Notes: generated from the sequence alone by a model not told the origin. DNA of 64,000 bases from Chitinibacter sp. FCG-7 (GCF_040047665.1 NZ_CP157355.1:2790001-2854000); one strand, 5' to 3'; shown: positions 7,416 through 16,138, counted from the stretch's first letter. Made by a program: numbers and translations.

Positions 7416-8367
7416 GCTGATTATTTTTCAAGCTGAAAACGGCGTTGTGGAAGTCCGTTTGGCGCAAGAAACGGTGTGGCTGACGCAGGCGCAAATGGTC
7501 GCTTTGTTTGCGCGTGATCAGTCGGTGGTTTCCCGGCATATCGGCAATATTTTCAAAGAGGGTGAGCTGGACAAGGAAAGCAGTATGCAAAAAATGCATA
7601 TTGCAAACTCAGACAAACCCGTCGAGGTTTACAACCTTGATGTGATTATTTCGGTGGGTTATCGCGTCAAATCTATACAGGGCACCCGTTTTCGCCAATG
7701 GGCCACACAACGCCTGCGCGAGCATTTAACCCAAGGCTATACGATCAACCGCGAGCGCTTTGAAGCTAACGCCCGCGAGCTGGAAGCCGCGCTGTCTTTG
7801 GTGAAAAAGGCATCGCAAAGCCCCGAACTATTGGCCGATACCGGGCGCGGCTTGGTGGATATTGTGACCCGCTACGCGCAAACCTTTTTGCTGCTGCAGC
7901 GATACGACGAAGGGCTGCTGACCGACCCGCCGACCATCGCGGGCGGTGCGCTGCCTAGTGTGGATGAGGCGCGGCAAGCACTGGCACGGCTGAAGGCTGA
8001 TTTGATGACCAAAGGCGAGGCCGCCGAGCTATTCGCCCGCGAGCGCGGCGATGGCTTTAGCGCCTTGTTGGGTAATCTGGATCAAAGCGTGTTTGGTGAG
8101 CCTGCTTATCCAAGCGTAGAAGCCAAGGCAGCGCATTTACTGTACTTCGTTATCAAAAATCACCCGTTCGCTGATGGCAACAAGCGCAGCGGCGCGTTTT
8201 TGTTTGTTGATTTTCTGCACCGCAATGGCCGTTTGCTTGATGCGGTAGGCCAGCCCGTAATTAACGACATCGGCTTGGCTGCGTTGGCGCTACTGGTCGC
8301 TGAATCAGACCCCGCGCAGAAAGAAACCTTGATTCGATTGATTATGAACATGCTGGCCAAGGCTTGA
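7408..8367 (+). CDS. RhuM-domain/Fic-domain protein in the R-M operon
   Basis: A 319-aa protein: an N-terminal RhuM-like domain (about 1-110, ending in the RFRQWATQRLREHLTQGYTI block) and a C-terminal Fic/Doc domain with the motif HPFADGNKRSG at residues 252-262. Fic proteins transfer AMP or phosphate groups to target proteins; the lysine in place of the usual GR pair is more like Doc-type members. RhuM-Fic genes are often found between hsdS and hsdR, but their role there is not established. The ATG at 7408 overlaps the upstream gene's stop. Confidence 0.85.
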   Translation: MDELIIFQAENGVVEVRLAQETVWLTQAQMVALFARDQSVVSRHIGNIFKEGELDKESSMQKMHIANSDKPVEVYNLDVIISVGYRVKSIQGTRFRQWATQRLREHLTQGYTINRERFEANARELEAALSLVKKASQSPELLADTGRGLVDIVTRYAQTFLLLQRYDEGLLTDPPTIAGGALPSVDEARQALARLKADLMTKGEAAELFARERGDGFSALLGNLDQSVFGEPAYPSVEAKAAHLLYFVIKNHPFADGNKRSGAFLFVDFLHRNGRLLDAVGQPVINDIGLAALALLVAESDPAQKETLIRLIMNMLAKA

Positions 8368-8595
8368 GTTTCTTGATCGTGTTTTGATTGTGGTAGGTGT
8401 GTAGATGGTTTTTTGAGCCGTAGACCGATGAAAATCAAAGGTTTATGGCTGGTTGGTAGTGCGATTTTTTCTTGATTGGGTTTTGATCGACGCCGTTTTT
8501 GCTGATGTTTTAGCCAGCAGCGGCGAGCGATGAAGCCATGTTAGTCCGTGTAAAACTGATTGCTGTGTGCCGTGAAAAAATAACAGGAATGTTTC

Positions 8596-10995
8596 ATGAA
8601 CGAAGCCGAAACCCGTGCCGAACATATTGACCCCATGCTAGTAGCCGCTGGCTGGGGTGTGGTCGATGAAAGCCGTATTCGTCGGGAATACCCGATTACG
8701 CTGGGGCGGCTGGAAGGGCATGGCAAACGCGGCAAGGCATTGAGCGCCGATTATGTACTGATCTACCGCAATACCAAGCTAGCTGTTGTGGAAGCCAAAG
8801 CTTGGGATAAACCGCTGAGCGAAGGTGTAGGGCAGGCCAAGGATTACGCTGGCAAGTTGTCGATTCGCTTCACCTATGCCAGTAACGGGCAGGGCGTGTA
8901 TGCGATTGATATGGAGCAGGGTACGGAAGGCGAGCGGGTTGGTTTCCCAAGCCCGGATGAGCTGTGGAATCTAACCTTTGCCACGCAAAATGCTTGGCGT
9001 GATCGTTTTGCGGCGATTCCGTTTGAAGACCGAGGCGGCTATTTCCAAGGCCGTTACTATCAGGATATTGCCGTTGAGCGCGTATTAGCTGCAGTGGCCG
9101 AGCAGCGCAGCCGCATTTTGCTGACGTTGGCAACGGGTACAGGCAAAACCTTTGTTGGCTTTCAACTGGCGTGGAAGCTGTTTCAATCGCGCTGGAATCT
9201 AACCGACTGGAAAACCAGTAACGAGCCACAACGCCGCCCACGCATTCTGTTTTTGGCTGACCGTAATGTATTGGCCGATCAAGCCTATAACTCTTTTTCT
9301 GCCTTCCCTGAAGATGCACTGGTGCGGATCGAACCGGACGACATCAAGAAAAAAGGCAAAGTCCCGAAAAACGGCAGCATCTTTTTCACCATCTTTCAGA
9401 CGTTTATGAGCGGTAAGGGCAAGGATGGCCAGCCTTTACCTTATTTTGGTGAATACCCCGCTGACTTTTTCGATTTCATCATCATTGACGAGTGCCACCG
9501 TGGAGGCGCGAAAGACGAAGGCAACTGGCGCGGTATCTTGGAATACTTTTCGCCCGCCGTGCAGCTGGGTCTAACAGCCACGCCAAAGCGGAAAGATAAC
9601 GTCGATACCTACGCCTATTTTGGCGAGCCTGTGTATAGCTATTCGCTGAAAGACGGCATCAACGATGGCTTTTTGACCCCGTTCCGCGTGAAGCAAATAT
9701 CGACCACACTGGATGAATACGTTTACACCCCGGATGATGCGGTGATCGAGGGTGAAGTCGAGAAGGGCAAACGCTACGAAGAAAAAGACTTCAACAAAAT
9801 TATCGAAATCAAAGAGCGTGAGCAGCATCGGGTGAAGCTGTTTATGTCGAAAATTAACCAGAACGAAAAAACGCTGGTTTTTTGTGCCAACCAGATTCAT
9901 GCGCTAGCGGTACGGGATTTGATCAACCAGATCAAAACCAGTAGCAACCCGAATTACTGCCACCGCGTTACCGCCAATGATGGTGCTTTGGGTGAGCAGC
10001 ATTTGCGCGATTTTCAGGATAACGAAAAGTCGATACCGACGATTTTGACGACCTCACAAAAGCTATCTACGGGCGTGGATGCGCGCAATGTGCGTAATGT
10101 GGTGTTGATGCGGCCAGTGACTTCAATGATCGAATTTAAGCAGATCATCGGGCGCGGTACGCGGCTTTACGATGGTAAAGACTATTTCACGATTTATGAC
10201 TTTGTGAAGGCGCACCACCTGTTTAGCGACCCGGATTGGGATGGTGAGCCTGTTGACCCGGCGACTTGCCCAACGTGCGGGCTATACCCCTGCAAATGCG
10301 AGAAAACTCCGCCAAAGCCATGCAAAACGTGTGGCCAGCAGCCGTGCGTATGCCCACCTGAAATCTGCAAAGAATGTGGGCAAGAACCTTGCGTATGCAA
10401 GAAAAAACCTAAAGCCAAAGTGAAGCTGTCCGATGGCAAAGTGCGAGCCATTCAGCACATGACTTGCACTAGCTTTTGGCATCCAGACGGCACACCAATG
10501 GCCGCGCAAGAATTCATGGAAATGCTGTTTGGCCAATTGCCGGACTTTTTCAAAAACGAAGAAGAGCTGCGTACTTTGTGGATGTCACCCGATACGCGCA
10601 AGAAGCTACTGGAAGGCTTGGCTGAAAAAGGCTTTGGCAAGGATCAGTTGCAGGAAATGCAGAAAATTATTGAGGCCGAGAATAGCGATTTATTCGATGT
10701 GCTAGCGCATGTGGCCTACGCAATGAGCCCGTTGACGCGAGAAGAGCGCGCAGCCAAGGCGATGGCGTTGATCAGTACCAACTTCAACAGTAAGCAGCAG
10801 GTGTTCTTGGATTTTGTGTTGTCGCATTACGTGAATTTGGGCGTGGAAGAGCTGGATCAAACTAAACTCACGCCATTGCTGAAACTGAAATACCACGACT
10901 CGCTAGCAGATGCCGCAGCTGATCTTGGCAAGCCCGCTGAAATCAACAAGGTTTTTACCGGGTTTCAAAAGTACCTGTATCTGGAAACGGTTTGA
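8596..10995 (+). CDS. hsdR: Type I restriction endonuclease subunit HsdR
   Basis: A 799-aa translocase-nuclease. The N-terminal PD-(D/E)xK nuclease shows D52, E66 and K68 (VVEAKAW). The SF2 motor shows Walker A ATGTGKT at 179-185, DECH at 298-301 and TATPKR shortly after. An unusual Cys-rich insert at about 558-606 holds three copies of a CxxCGxxPCxC pattern that could bind zinc. A 228-bp gap without features separates it from the Fic gene, so it may have its own promoter. It works with HsdM and HsdS. Confidence 0.95.
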   Translation: MNEAETRAEHIDPMLVAAGWGVVDESRIRREYPITLGRLEGHGKRGKALSADYVLIYRNTKLAVVEAKAWDKPLSEGVGQAKDYAGKLSIRFTYASNGQGVYAIDMEQGTEGERVGFPSPDELWNLTFATQNAWRDRFAAIPFEDRGGYFQGRYYQDIAVERVLAAVAEQRSRILLTLATGTGKTFVGFQLAWKLFQSRWNLTDWKTSNEPQRRPRILFLADRNVLADQAYNSFSAFPEDALVRIEPDDIKKKGKVPKNGSIFFTIFQTFMSGKGKDGQPLPYFGEYPADFFDFIIIDECHRGGAKDEGNWRGILEYFSPAVQLGLTATPKRKDNVDTYAYFGEPVYSYSLKDGINDGFLTPFRVKQISTTLDEYVYTPDDAVIEGEVEKGKRYEEKDFNKIIEIKEREQHRVKLFMSKINQNEKTLVFCANQIHALAVRDLINQIKTSSNPNYCHRVTANDGALGEQHLRDFQDNEKSIPTILTTSQKLSTGVDARNVRNVVLMRPVTSMIEFKQIIGRGTRLYDGKDYFTIYDFVKAHHLFSDPDWDGEPVDPATCPTCGLYPCKCEKTPPKPCKTCGQQPCVCPPEICKECGQEPCVCKKKPKAKVKLSDGKVRAIQHMTCTSFWHPDGTPMAAQEFMEMLFGQLPDFFKNEEELRTLWMSPDTRKKLLEGLAEKGFGKDQLQEMQKIIEAENSDLFDVLAHVAYAMSPLTREERAAKAMALISTNFNSKQQVFLDFVLSHYVNLGVEELDQTKLTPLLKLKYHDSLADAAADLGKPAEINKVFTGFQKYLYLETV

Positions 10996-11161
10996 TTTTC
11001 GATCAATATTAAATCGCAGTTTGGCGAGCCGACCAGCAGGTAGGCTGCCAGCCAGTACGGCCCAGCAGGGCGGTGCTGGCGGTTTTTAATGGGCGAGAAG
11101 ATGAGCTTAAGCGCAAGATGCTTCTCGGTGTTGAATCTATTAAGGTTTAGTCGATTTCTAG

Positions 11162-12193
11162 ATGATTATTAAAAATCCAGACTCAAAACAAGCCCAGCTT
11201 GATGAACTTAATCAACTACTGGTTTTACCAAATGTGAGCACCAAGCAGCGTGAGCTAATCACCAAAGAAATACATGCTCTCAAGCAAGGGGTTCAGGGCG
11301 AGCAAAACAGTGAGTATGAAATCAACTTCTACCTGAAGGATTCAAAAAACTGGGCGGTGATTCATGACCTGCGTATCGAGCACAATGGACGAGTGGCGCA
11401 GATTGATCATTTGCTGATCAATCGCCTGCTTGATGTATTTGTGATCGAAACTAAGAACTTCAGCGCAGACTTGCAAATTAACGAGCAGGGCGAGTTCACC
11501 GCTTGGTACAACAAGAAGCCCATCGGTATTCCCAGTCCATTAGCGCAGAATGAAAAGCACATTGAAGTGCTAAAGGCCCTTAGCAAGACGCTGCCGCTAC
11601 CTACACGCCTTGGTGTAACGCTGATGCCGTCCTTTACTAGCGTGGTGATGGTTAGCAACAAACAACGCATTACGCGTCCTAAAAATTTCGACACCAAAAA
11701 CGTCATCAAGGCTGAACAGGTATTGGAATGGGTTACGAAGACCAATGCTGATGATGCAAGCTTTGGACGTATGTTTGGTAGCTTGGCCAAGATCGTCAGC
11801 GGCGAAACTGTAATGGAAGTTGCTGAGATATTCACGAGACACCATCGCCCAATAAAGCCCGACTACAAAGCCAAGTTTGGGATCAATGAGCTTGCAACTT
11901 TAGCTCAAGCAGAAGTAGCAAAAGAGGCGAACACGGCGCAGCCACCTGTTGAGGTTGCACCTACCACTGAAGTTGTGGATGAGGTATCAAAACTCACCAG
12001 CTCCAAGCTCGCAGCCAAGCTAGGGCTCAAAAATACCCAAGAACTGATTGATAAATTGGCTGAAAAGGGCTTTGTCGAGATCGTTGATGGCAAGCCCAAA
12101 CTTACCGTGCAGGGCAAGGCTGCGGGTGGTGAGGCGAAGTTTAGCCCGAAATTTGGGGCTTATTTTATTTGGCCTGAAAGCTTGCTGATTTAG
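11162..12193 (+). CDS. NERD (nuclease-related) domain protein
   Basis: A 343-aa protein. Residues about 47-150 form a NERD domain: a leading E47, QIDHLLI with D82, and IETKNF with E96 and K98, which is the PD-(D/E)xK-like core. A linker and a C-terminal helical region with a winged-helix look (SKLAAKLGLKNTQELIDKLA) follow. NERD proteins are found in plasmids and defence islands and are presumed nucleases. It sits between the restriction system and the ABC-3C module; membership in either is not proven. Confidence 0.78.
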   Translation: MIIKNPDSKQAQLDELNQLLVLPNVSTKQRELITKEIHALKQGVQGEQNSEYEINFYLKDSKNWAVIHDLRIEHNGRVAQIDHLLINRLLDVFVIETKNFSADLQINEQGEFTAWYNKKPIGIPSPLAQNEKHIEVLKALSKTLPLPTRLGVTLMPSFTSVVMVSNKQRITRPKNFDTKNVIKAEQVLEWVTKTNADDASFGRMFGSLAKIVSGETVMEVAEIFTRHHRPIKPDYKAKFGINELATLAQAEVAKEANTAQPPVEVAPTTEVVDEVSKLTSSKLAAKLGLKNTQELIDKLAEKGFVEIVDGKPKLTVQGKAAGGEAKFSPKFGAYFIWPESLLI

Positions 12194-12283
12194 CTTGGTA
12201 GAAGCAGACGTTGAGTTGCTCTGTACTGCACGCTTAGGTTGCAGTACAGTCGCTATTTTGCCCCTTTTTTAGAGAAAACCTTT

Positions 12284-13249
12284 ATGAAGCTCTGCTACCA
12301 TGATTTGTATGACAGCCAATTTGAGCTTTTGGTTGTTGAAGTTTGTAAAGGGATTTTGGGGCGCGCTATTCAAGGGTTTGCTACAGGTCCAGATGGTGGG
12401 CGCGACGGTCGTTTTCATGGCGTTGCAGATGATTGGCCATCGAAGTCTGAACCGTGGTCTGGAAAAATTATTATTCAAGCAAAGCATACATCTGAATTGA
12501 ATGCAAAGTTTTCAGATTCTGACTTTGGCGAGTCAGAGACCAGTATTCTGACAAAAGAAATTAGAAGAATTAAAAAACTTTATGATGATGGTCATCTTGA
12601 TGCTTATATGCTATTTTCCAATAGGAAACTAGGCGCTTTAGCTAATGAATCTATTTTAGATCGAATTGCTTCCGAGACCGGGTTGTGTAAGTCTAAAATT
12701 TCAATACTGGGAGTAGAAGCTCTCAATTCATTACTTAAGGATTTTCCGCAAGCAATAAGTAATGCTGGTATTAACATTACAAATCTACCTTTACAGATTT
12801 CACCTGATGCATTAGCCAATGTTCTATTGTCAATTAAAGGTCACTTGAATAGCGGTGTGAGACCGGGTCGAGATTGTAATAATATTAATACTGACTTTGT
12901 GCGCGAACCATTCAATGAAAAAAACCTAAGGCACGGACTTTCGGCAGAGTATGCTGCCGAAATTTTAGACAGAGTTATTGATTTTTACACAATTGAAGAT
13001 TTTTTGCAAAATCCAATAAATTCAGATTTAAAATTGACTTATAACGATGCCTTGGATGAATTTACTAGATGGTTGCTTGATAATAGAATGCAGAGTCAAT
13101 CATTTGATGGGCTCTTGAATTGGCTAATTAAATTGCTTCTAGAACGTGATTCAGATCTTGGCCGTAATAGAAGGCTAACGTCTACCTTTATATATTATAT
13201 GTATTGGTGTTGTGACTTGGGGTTTAAAAATGCAGCTAGTGTTAAGTAG
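12284..13249 (+). CDS. ABC-3C system effector-like protein with restriction-endonuclease fold
   Basis: A 321-aa protein whose N-terminal 110 residues look like a PD-(D/E)xK nuclease: early acidic helix, GPDGGRDG with D41, then IIIQAKH with K67. The C-terminal 150 residues are helical, as in the adaptor domains of ABC-three-component systems. It is followed by a small middle component and a DUF2326 ATPase with overlapping frames, which is the classic ABC-3C order. The ATG at 12284 is preferred over a TTG at 12239. Codon usage is AT-rich compared with the restriction operon. Confidence 0.7.
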   Translation: MKLCYHDLYDSQFELLVVEVCKGILGRAIQGFATGPDGGRDGRFHGVADDWPSKSEPWSGKIIIQAKHTSELNAKFSDSDFGESETSILTKEIRRIKKLYDDGHLDAYMLFSNRKLGALANESILDRIASETGLCKSKISILGVEALNSLLKDFPQAISNAGINITNLPLQISPDALANVLLSIKGHLNSGVRPGRDCNNINTDFVREPFNEKNLRHGLSAEYAAEILDRVIDFYTIEDFLQNPINSDLKLTYNDALDEFTRWLLDNRMQSQSFDGLLNWLIKLLLERDSDLGRNRRLTSTFIYYMYWCCDLGFKNAASVK

Positions 13250-13469
13250 ACACACTCATCCAGATAAAACAGTGATTGCTGTAGCTACGTTTTTGCTAAA
13301 AAGGATGAGGAAGGATAGGGTGGAAAGTTTCGAGAAACTTAAGAACTTACTGGTTTCGTCTGTTGCAGACTCTGCCCCATTATTTCTGCCTGCCATCAAT
13401 GTTTTATTTTTGCTTGGGCTTGTTGTATATCATCCAAAGAATGATACTTTTGAGTATGTAGGCTCATGA
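13230..13469 (+). CDS. ABC-3C system middle component
   Basis: A 79-aa protein starting MQLVLSRHTHPDKTVIAVAT, containing LFLPAINVLFLLGLVVYHPK and ending FEYVGS. These are hallmarks of the small middle component of ABC-3C systems, thought to link the effector to the ATPase. It overlaps the effector gene by 20 bp and the ATPase gene by 4 bp (ATGA). It is too small for independent motif analysis, but the context is very strong. Confidence 0.78.
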   Translation: MQLVLSRHTHPDKTVIAVATFLLKRMRKDRVESFEKLKNLLVSSVADSAPLFLPAINVLFLLGLVVYHPKNDTFEYVGS

Positions 13470-15259
13470 AATTATCTAAAATTTATTGTAGCAATGAGCA
13501 TGTCTTTCCGTCGATTCACTTCAACGAAGGGTTGAATGTGGTGTTGGGTGAGATTCGCGATGAAAGTAATCGAAATAAAGATACGCACAATTTGGGAAAA
13601 AGTACGTTAGCTTTATTGATCGATTTTTGTCTGCTTTTGAAGAGATCCCCTGAGTTTTTTTTATTTAGCCAGTTTGATAAATTTAAAGATTTCATTTTTT
13701 ATTTGGAAGTTGAGCTGGCGCCATCTTCATTTCTAACTATTAAGCGATCTGTTGCAGAAAATTCTAAAATTGCTTTTAAGAAAACGACCGCCAAAGAAAA
13801 TGATTTTAGGTCGTTGGGTGATGCTGACTGGGATCATGTAAAAGTAAAAATAGACAGCGCAAGAATTATGCTTGATAACTTCTTAGAGTTGTCAGGATTA
13901 GGCACTAATTTTGATTATAGAAAGCCGCTTGGCTACATCTTACGTAGGCAAAATGATTATGATGATGTTTTTCAGCTAACAAAATTTAAAGGTTCCCATA
14001 GCGAATGGAAGCCCTATCTTGCACACATTTTGGGTTTTAATGCTGAGCTAGTTGCAAAAAACTATGAATTGACTCAAAAAATAGAGTCGCTTAATCATGA
14101 TTTGAGCACACTTTCTACTCGAATTCCAGAGAAGGTTGATGGAATTGATAAACTTGATGGTGTTTTGCTTTTAAAAAGAAGTAAAGCATTGGAGGTTGAG
14201 AGCGCTCTTGACGCATTTGATTTTTCACTACGTGACTCTGACTACAATAAAGAACTCGTTGATGTTCTTGACGTTGAAATAGCGCAGCTTAATAAAGAAA
14301 AGTACTACTGCACTGCAACAATTAAAAAGCTTAAATCATCTATTGTGGTTGACTCTGTTGCTTTTGATCCTAAAGAAGCTGAGTCTATTTTTCTGCAGGC
14401 AGGCGTAATATTTCCGGGTCAATTAAAGAAGTCGTACGAGGAATTAATTGAGTTTAATCGGAAAATAACTGAGGAAAGAAATGGAGTTCTTCGTGCTGAG
14501 TTGAGTCGTATGGAAGGTTCTTTAGAGTCTATTGTAGCTGAAATTGATGAGAAAAATAAAAAAAGGTCGGATCTTCTATCTTTTCTTAGTGACGAGGATG
14601 TATTTAGAAAATATAAAGAAATTAGTGCTCAACTAACCAAGATTAAGGCAGAGATTACGTATTGGGAAGGGGTTAGGTCGCAGGCAGGGGAAATAATTAA
14701 GTTAAGAACTGAAATCGCCAAGGCACTTAGTGATCTAGCAAAAAATCAAGAGGAATTATCTAATCATCTGCATGAAATGAATTCTCCCGAGTCTCGCTAT
14801 GGGAAGATAAGAATTTATTTTTCTGAAATTGTGAAGTATGTAATTGATCGTGATGCAATAATTTCAACTTCAACAAATAAGGAAGGCAACCTCCAGTTCA
14901 AAGCCGATATTATTGGTTCCGAGGGGCCGACTGAGGCAGGTAGAGGACATTCTTATCGGAAGCTTTTGTGTATTGCATTTGATCTTGCCGTTGCAAGGGC
15001 TTATTCATCTACTGAATATCCACATTTTGTATATCATGACGGTGCTTTAGAAACGCTAGATGATCGTAAAAAAGTTAAGTTGTTAGACATCTTTAAGCTG
15101 TATGGTCGACAGTATGGAATTCAAGAGATTATGACTTCCATCGATTCTGATCTTCCTTATGTTAATGGAGAGCGCCTCCGGTTTGTTGATGGTGAGGTTA
15201 TTCGCTTGCTGCATGATCAAGGGGAGGATGGCCTGCTATTTAAGTTGCCATCATGGTAG
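13466..15259 (+). CDS. ABC-3C system DUF2326 ATPase (SMC/Rad50-like)
   Basis: A 597-aa ATPase with an extended P-loop (G28EIRDESN, then HNLGKST ending at residue 47), a long coiled-coil from about 190 to 470, and a C-terminal DUF2326 part with the Walker B-like YHDGALETLDD. Rad50/SMC-like ATPases of ABC-3C modules are proposed to sense invading DNA and license the nuclease effector. It is the last gene before attR. Low GC content and rare-codon use mark it as imported with the effector and middle component. Confidence 0.85.
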   Translation: MKLSKIYCSNEHVFPSIHFNEGLNVVLGEIRDESNRNKDTHNLGKSTLALLIDFCLLLKRSPEFFLFSQFDKFKDFIFYLEVELAPSSFLTIKRSVAENSKIAFKKTTAKENDFRSLGDADWDHVKVKIDSARIMLDNFLELSGLGTNFDYRKPLGYILRRQNDYDDVFQLTKFKGSHSEWKPYLAHILGFNAELVAKNYELTQKIESLNHDLSTLSTRIPEKVDGIDKLDGVLLLKRSKALEVESALDAFDFSLRDSDYNKELVDVLDVEIAQLNKEKYYCTATIKKLKSSIVVDSVAFDPKEAESIFLQAGVIFPGQLKKSYEELIEFNRKITEERNGVLRAELSRMEGSLESIVAEIDEKNKKRSDLLSFLSDEDVFRKYKEISAQLTKIKAEITYWEGVRSQAGEIIKLRTEIAKALSDLAKNQEELSNHLHEMNSPESRYGKIRIYFSEIVKYVIDRDAIISTSTNKEGNLQFKADIIGSEGPTEAGRGHSYRKLLCIAFDLAVARAYSSTEYPHFVYHDGALETLDDRKKVKLLDIFKLYGRQYGIQEIMTSIDSDLPYVNGERLRFVDGEVIRLLHDQGEDGLLFKLPSW

Positions 15260-15276
15260 TCAACCGACTGTCAACG
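15258..15276. other. Candidate integrase arm-binding repeats, right end
   Basis: AGTCAACC at 15258-15265 and TGTCAACG at 15269-15276 have the same orientation and 11-bp period as the pair at the left end. They begin at the last bases of the ATPase gene. The match at both ends supports integrase or Cox binding. Confidence 0.42.
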
Positions 15277-15368
15277 CTGTAGCAAAACATAGCAGAATAT
15301 TGCGGCGTTATATGTTGCAGAATGTTGTTTATGCAGGGTATAGAGAGGCATAGAAGTTTATTGTGTGT

Positions 15369-15416
15369 GACTCATAATCCTTTGGTCCACGGTTCAAGTC
15401 CGTGTGGGCCCACCAA
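15369..15416 (+). repeat. attR, 48-bp duplicate of the tRNA 3' end
   Basis: Identical to 179-226, but no tRNA 5' half precedes it, so it is not a functional tRNA. It marks the right end of the integrated element. Confidence 0.92.
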
Positions 15417-15423
15417 TAAAATC

Positions 15424-15458
15424 AAGCACTTAGCGGAAACGCTAGGTGCTTTTTTTTT
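15424..15458 (+). terminator. Terminator displaced beyond attR
   Basis: An 11-bp stem (15425-15435 with 15440-15450, one G-T pair) with a GAAA loop runs into eight T. It lies 8 bp past attR, at the same place relative to the tRNA end as the terminator at 232-261. It is probably the original terminator of the tRNA before integration. Confidence 0.82.
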
Positions 15459-15593
15459 CGCCTTATGATTTTAAAGTACGGTTGTGAAGGCTCTGTGTAG
15501 CCAACAGTGATCAATTGAAGTCGATGTGCTCATTCAGCAAAACATTCGGGCTTGAAAGCCAATCGGGCTAGTGTGCTCACTCATTATGATTAA

Positions 15594-15707
15594 GCCGATT
15601 TCAATGTAGTGTGCGATTTCTGCGGCAAGGAATACACTTTTGATCCGGTCGATATTGGTGTTTTGTACGCTGGTGATAATGGGCCGATAAATAATACGGT
15701 GCAGTAG
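15594..15707 (+). pseudogene. hslO: Remnant of hslO (Hsp33), C-terminal end
   Basis: A 37-codon open stretch reads DFNVVCDFCGKEYTFDPVDI and then stops. This matches the C-terminal zinc-centre end of the redox chaperone Hsp33, where the second CxxC pair lies in a CxFCGxxYxF context. No frame upstream encodes the rest of the protein, so only a tail remains. It suggests that DNA next to the tRNA was lost or rearranged. Confidence 0.6.
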
Positions 15708-15835
15708 TATTTGTTTGTAGGCTAATAAGGTATTGGCCTATGAGGTGATACCCTAAAGCCGGCGTTTAGATACGCTGGCCTTTTGTTTTTAGTGCCTTCG
15801 GCACGATGTTTTACAGTCGCAATCCGCGACGGGGA

Positions 15836-15867
15836 CTTACTTTCCTTGCGTCGCCAAGGAAAGTAAG
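15836..15867. repeat. Long hairpin repeat
   Basis: CTTACTTTCCTTG (15836-15848) pairs perfectly with 15855-15867 around a 6-base loop, inside a GC-rich stretch (about 15790-16010) without a gene. The GGACTTACTTTCCTTGCGTC motif is of the kind seen as dispersed intergenic repeats in betaproteobacteria. Confidence 0.55.
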
Positions 15868-16138
15868 CAAAGGAAGGCGACCCGAGGCGCTGGCGGCTCC
15901 GCCGTTCCCTCGCTCGTTGCGAGCCAAGCGATAAAACTATTTGTCTCGCGCCTCACTCGGCCAGCTTGGACGGGATTTTAAGTCCCAGAACAATCAGCTC
16001 GCTTCGTATCAACGTGCATTGAGAATATTCCTTTGTTGGGTGAGTATATCGTTGCAATCGTTAAAAATATTCTTACGGCAATACGTGATGTAAAGAAATA
16101 CTGCCTGAATAGCTCATGCTAACAGCGTTGAAATTATT

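Larger units (their letters stand above)
179..15416. mobile_element. 15.2 kb tRNA-integrated element with TrfA replicon and defence genes
   Basis: The 3' half of the tRNA (179-226) is repeated exactly at 15369-15416, 48 of 48 bases, without the 5' half. An integrase gene lies directly inside the left copy, pointing toward the tRNA. Between the repeats are integration control genes, a TrfA-like initiator with iterons, a type I restriction-modification system, a NERD protein and an ABC-3C module. No relaxase, coupling ATPase, capsid or terminase gene is visible, so transfer would need help from elsewhere. The boundaries are seen directly; the function as an integrative, perhaps replicating, defence element is inferred. 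Confidence 0.9.

Noticed and set aside
10241..10423. 60-aa Arg/Lys-rich plus-strand frame inside hsdR
   Set aside because: Out-of-frame shadow of the Cys-rich array of HsdR; repetitive only because that array is repetitive.
15159..15353. 64-aa frame across the end of the ABC-3C ATPase gene
   Set aside because: Shadow frame running into attR flank; no ribosome site, no recognisable domain.
15369..15416. A second CAT-anticodon tRNA gene
   Set aside because: Only the 3' half is present; the 5' acceptor strand and D arm are missing, so it is an attachment site.
179..15416. Conjugative element (ICE)
   Set aside because: No relaxase, type IV coupling protein or mating-pore gene is visible, so only integration and possible replication are supported.
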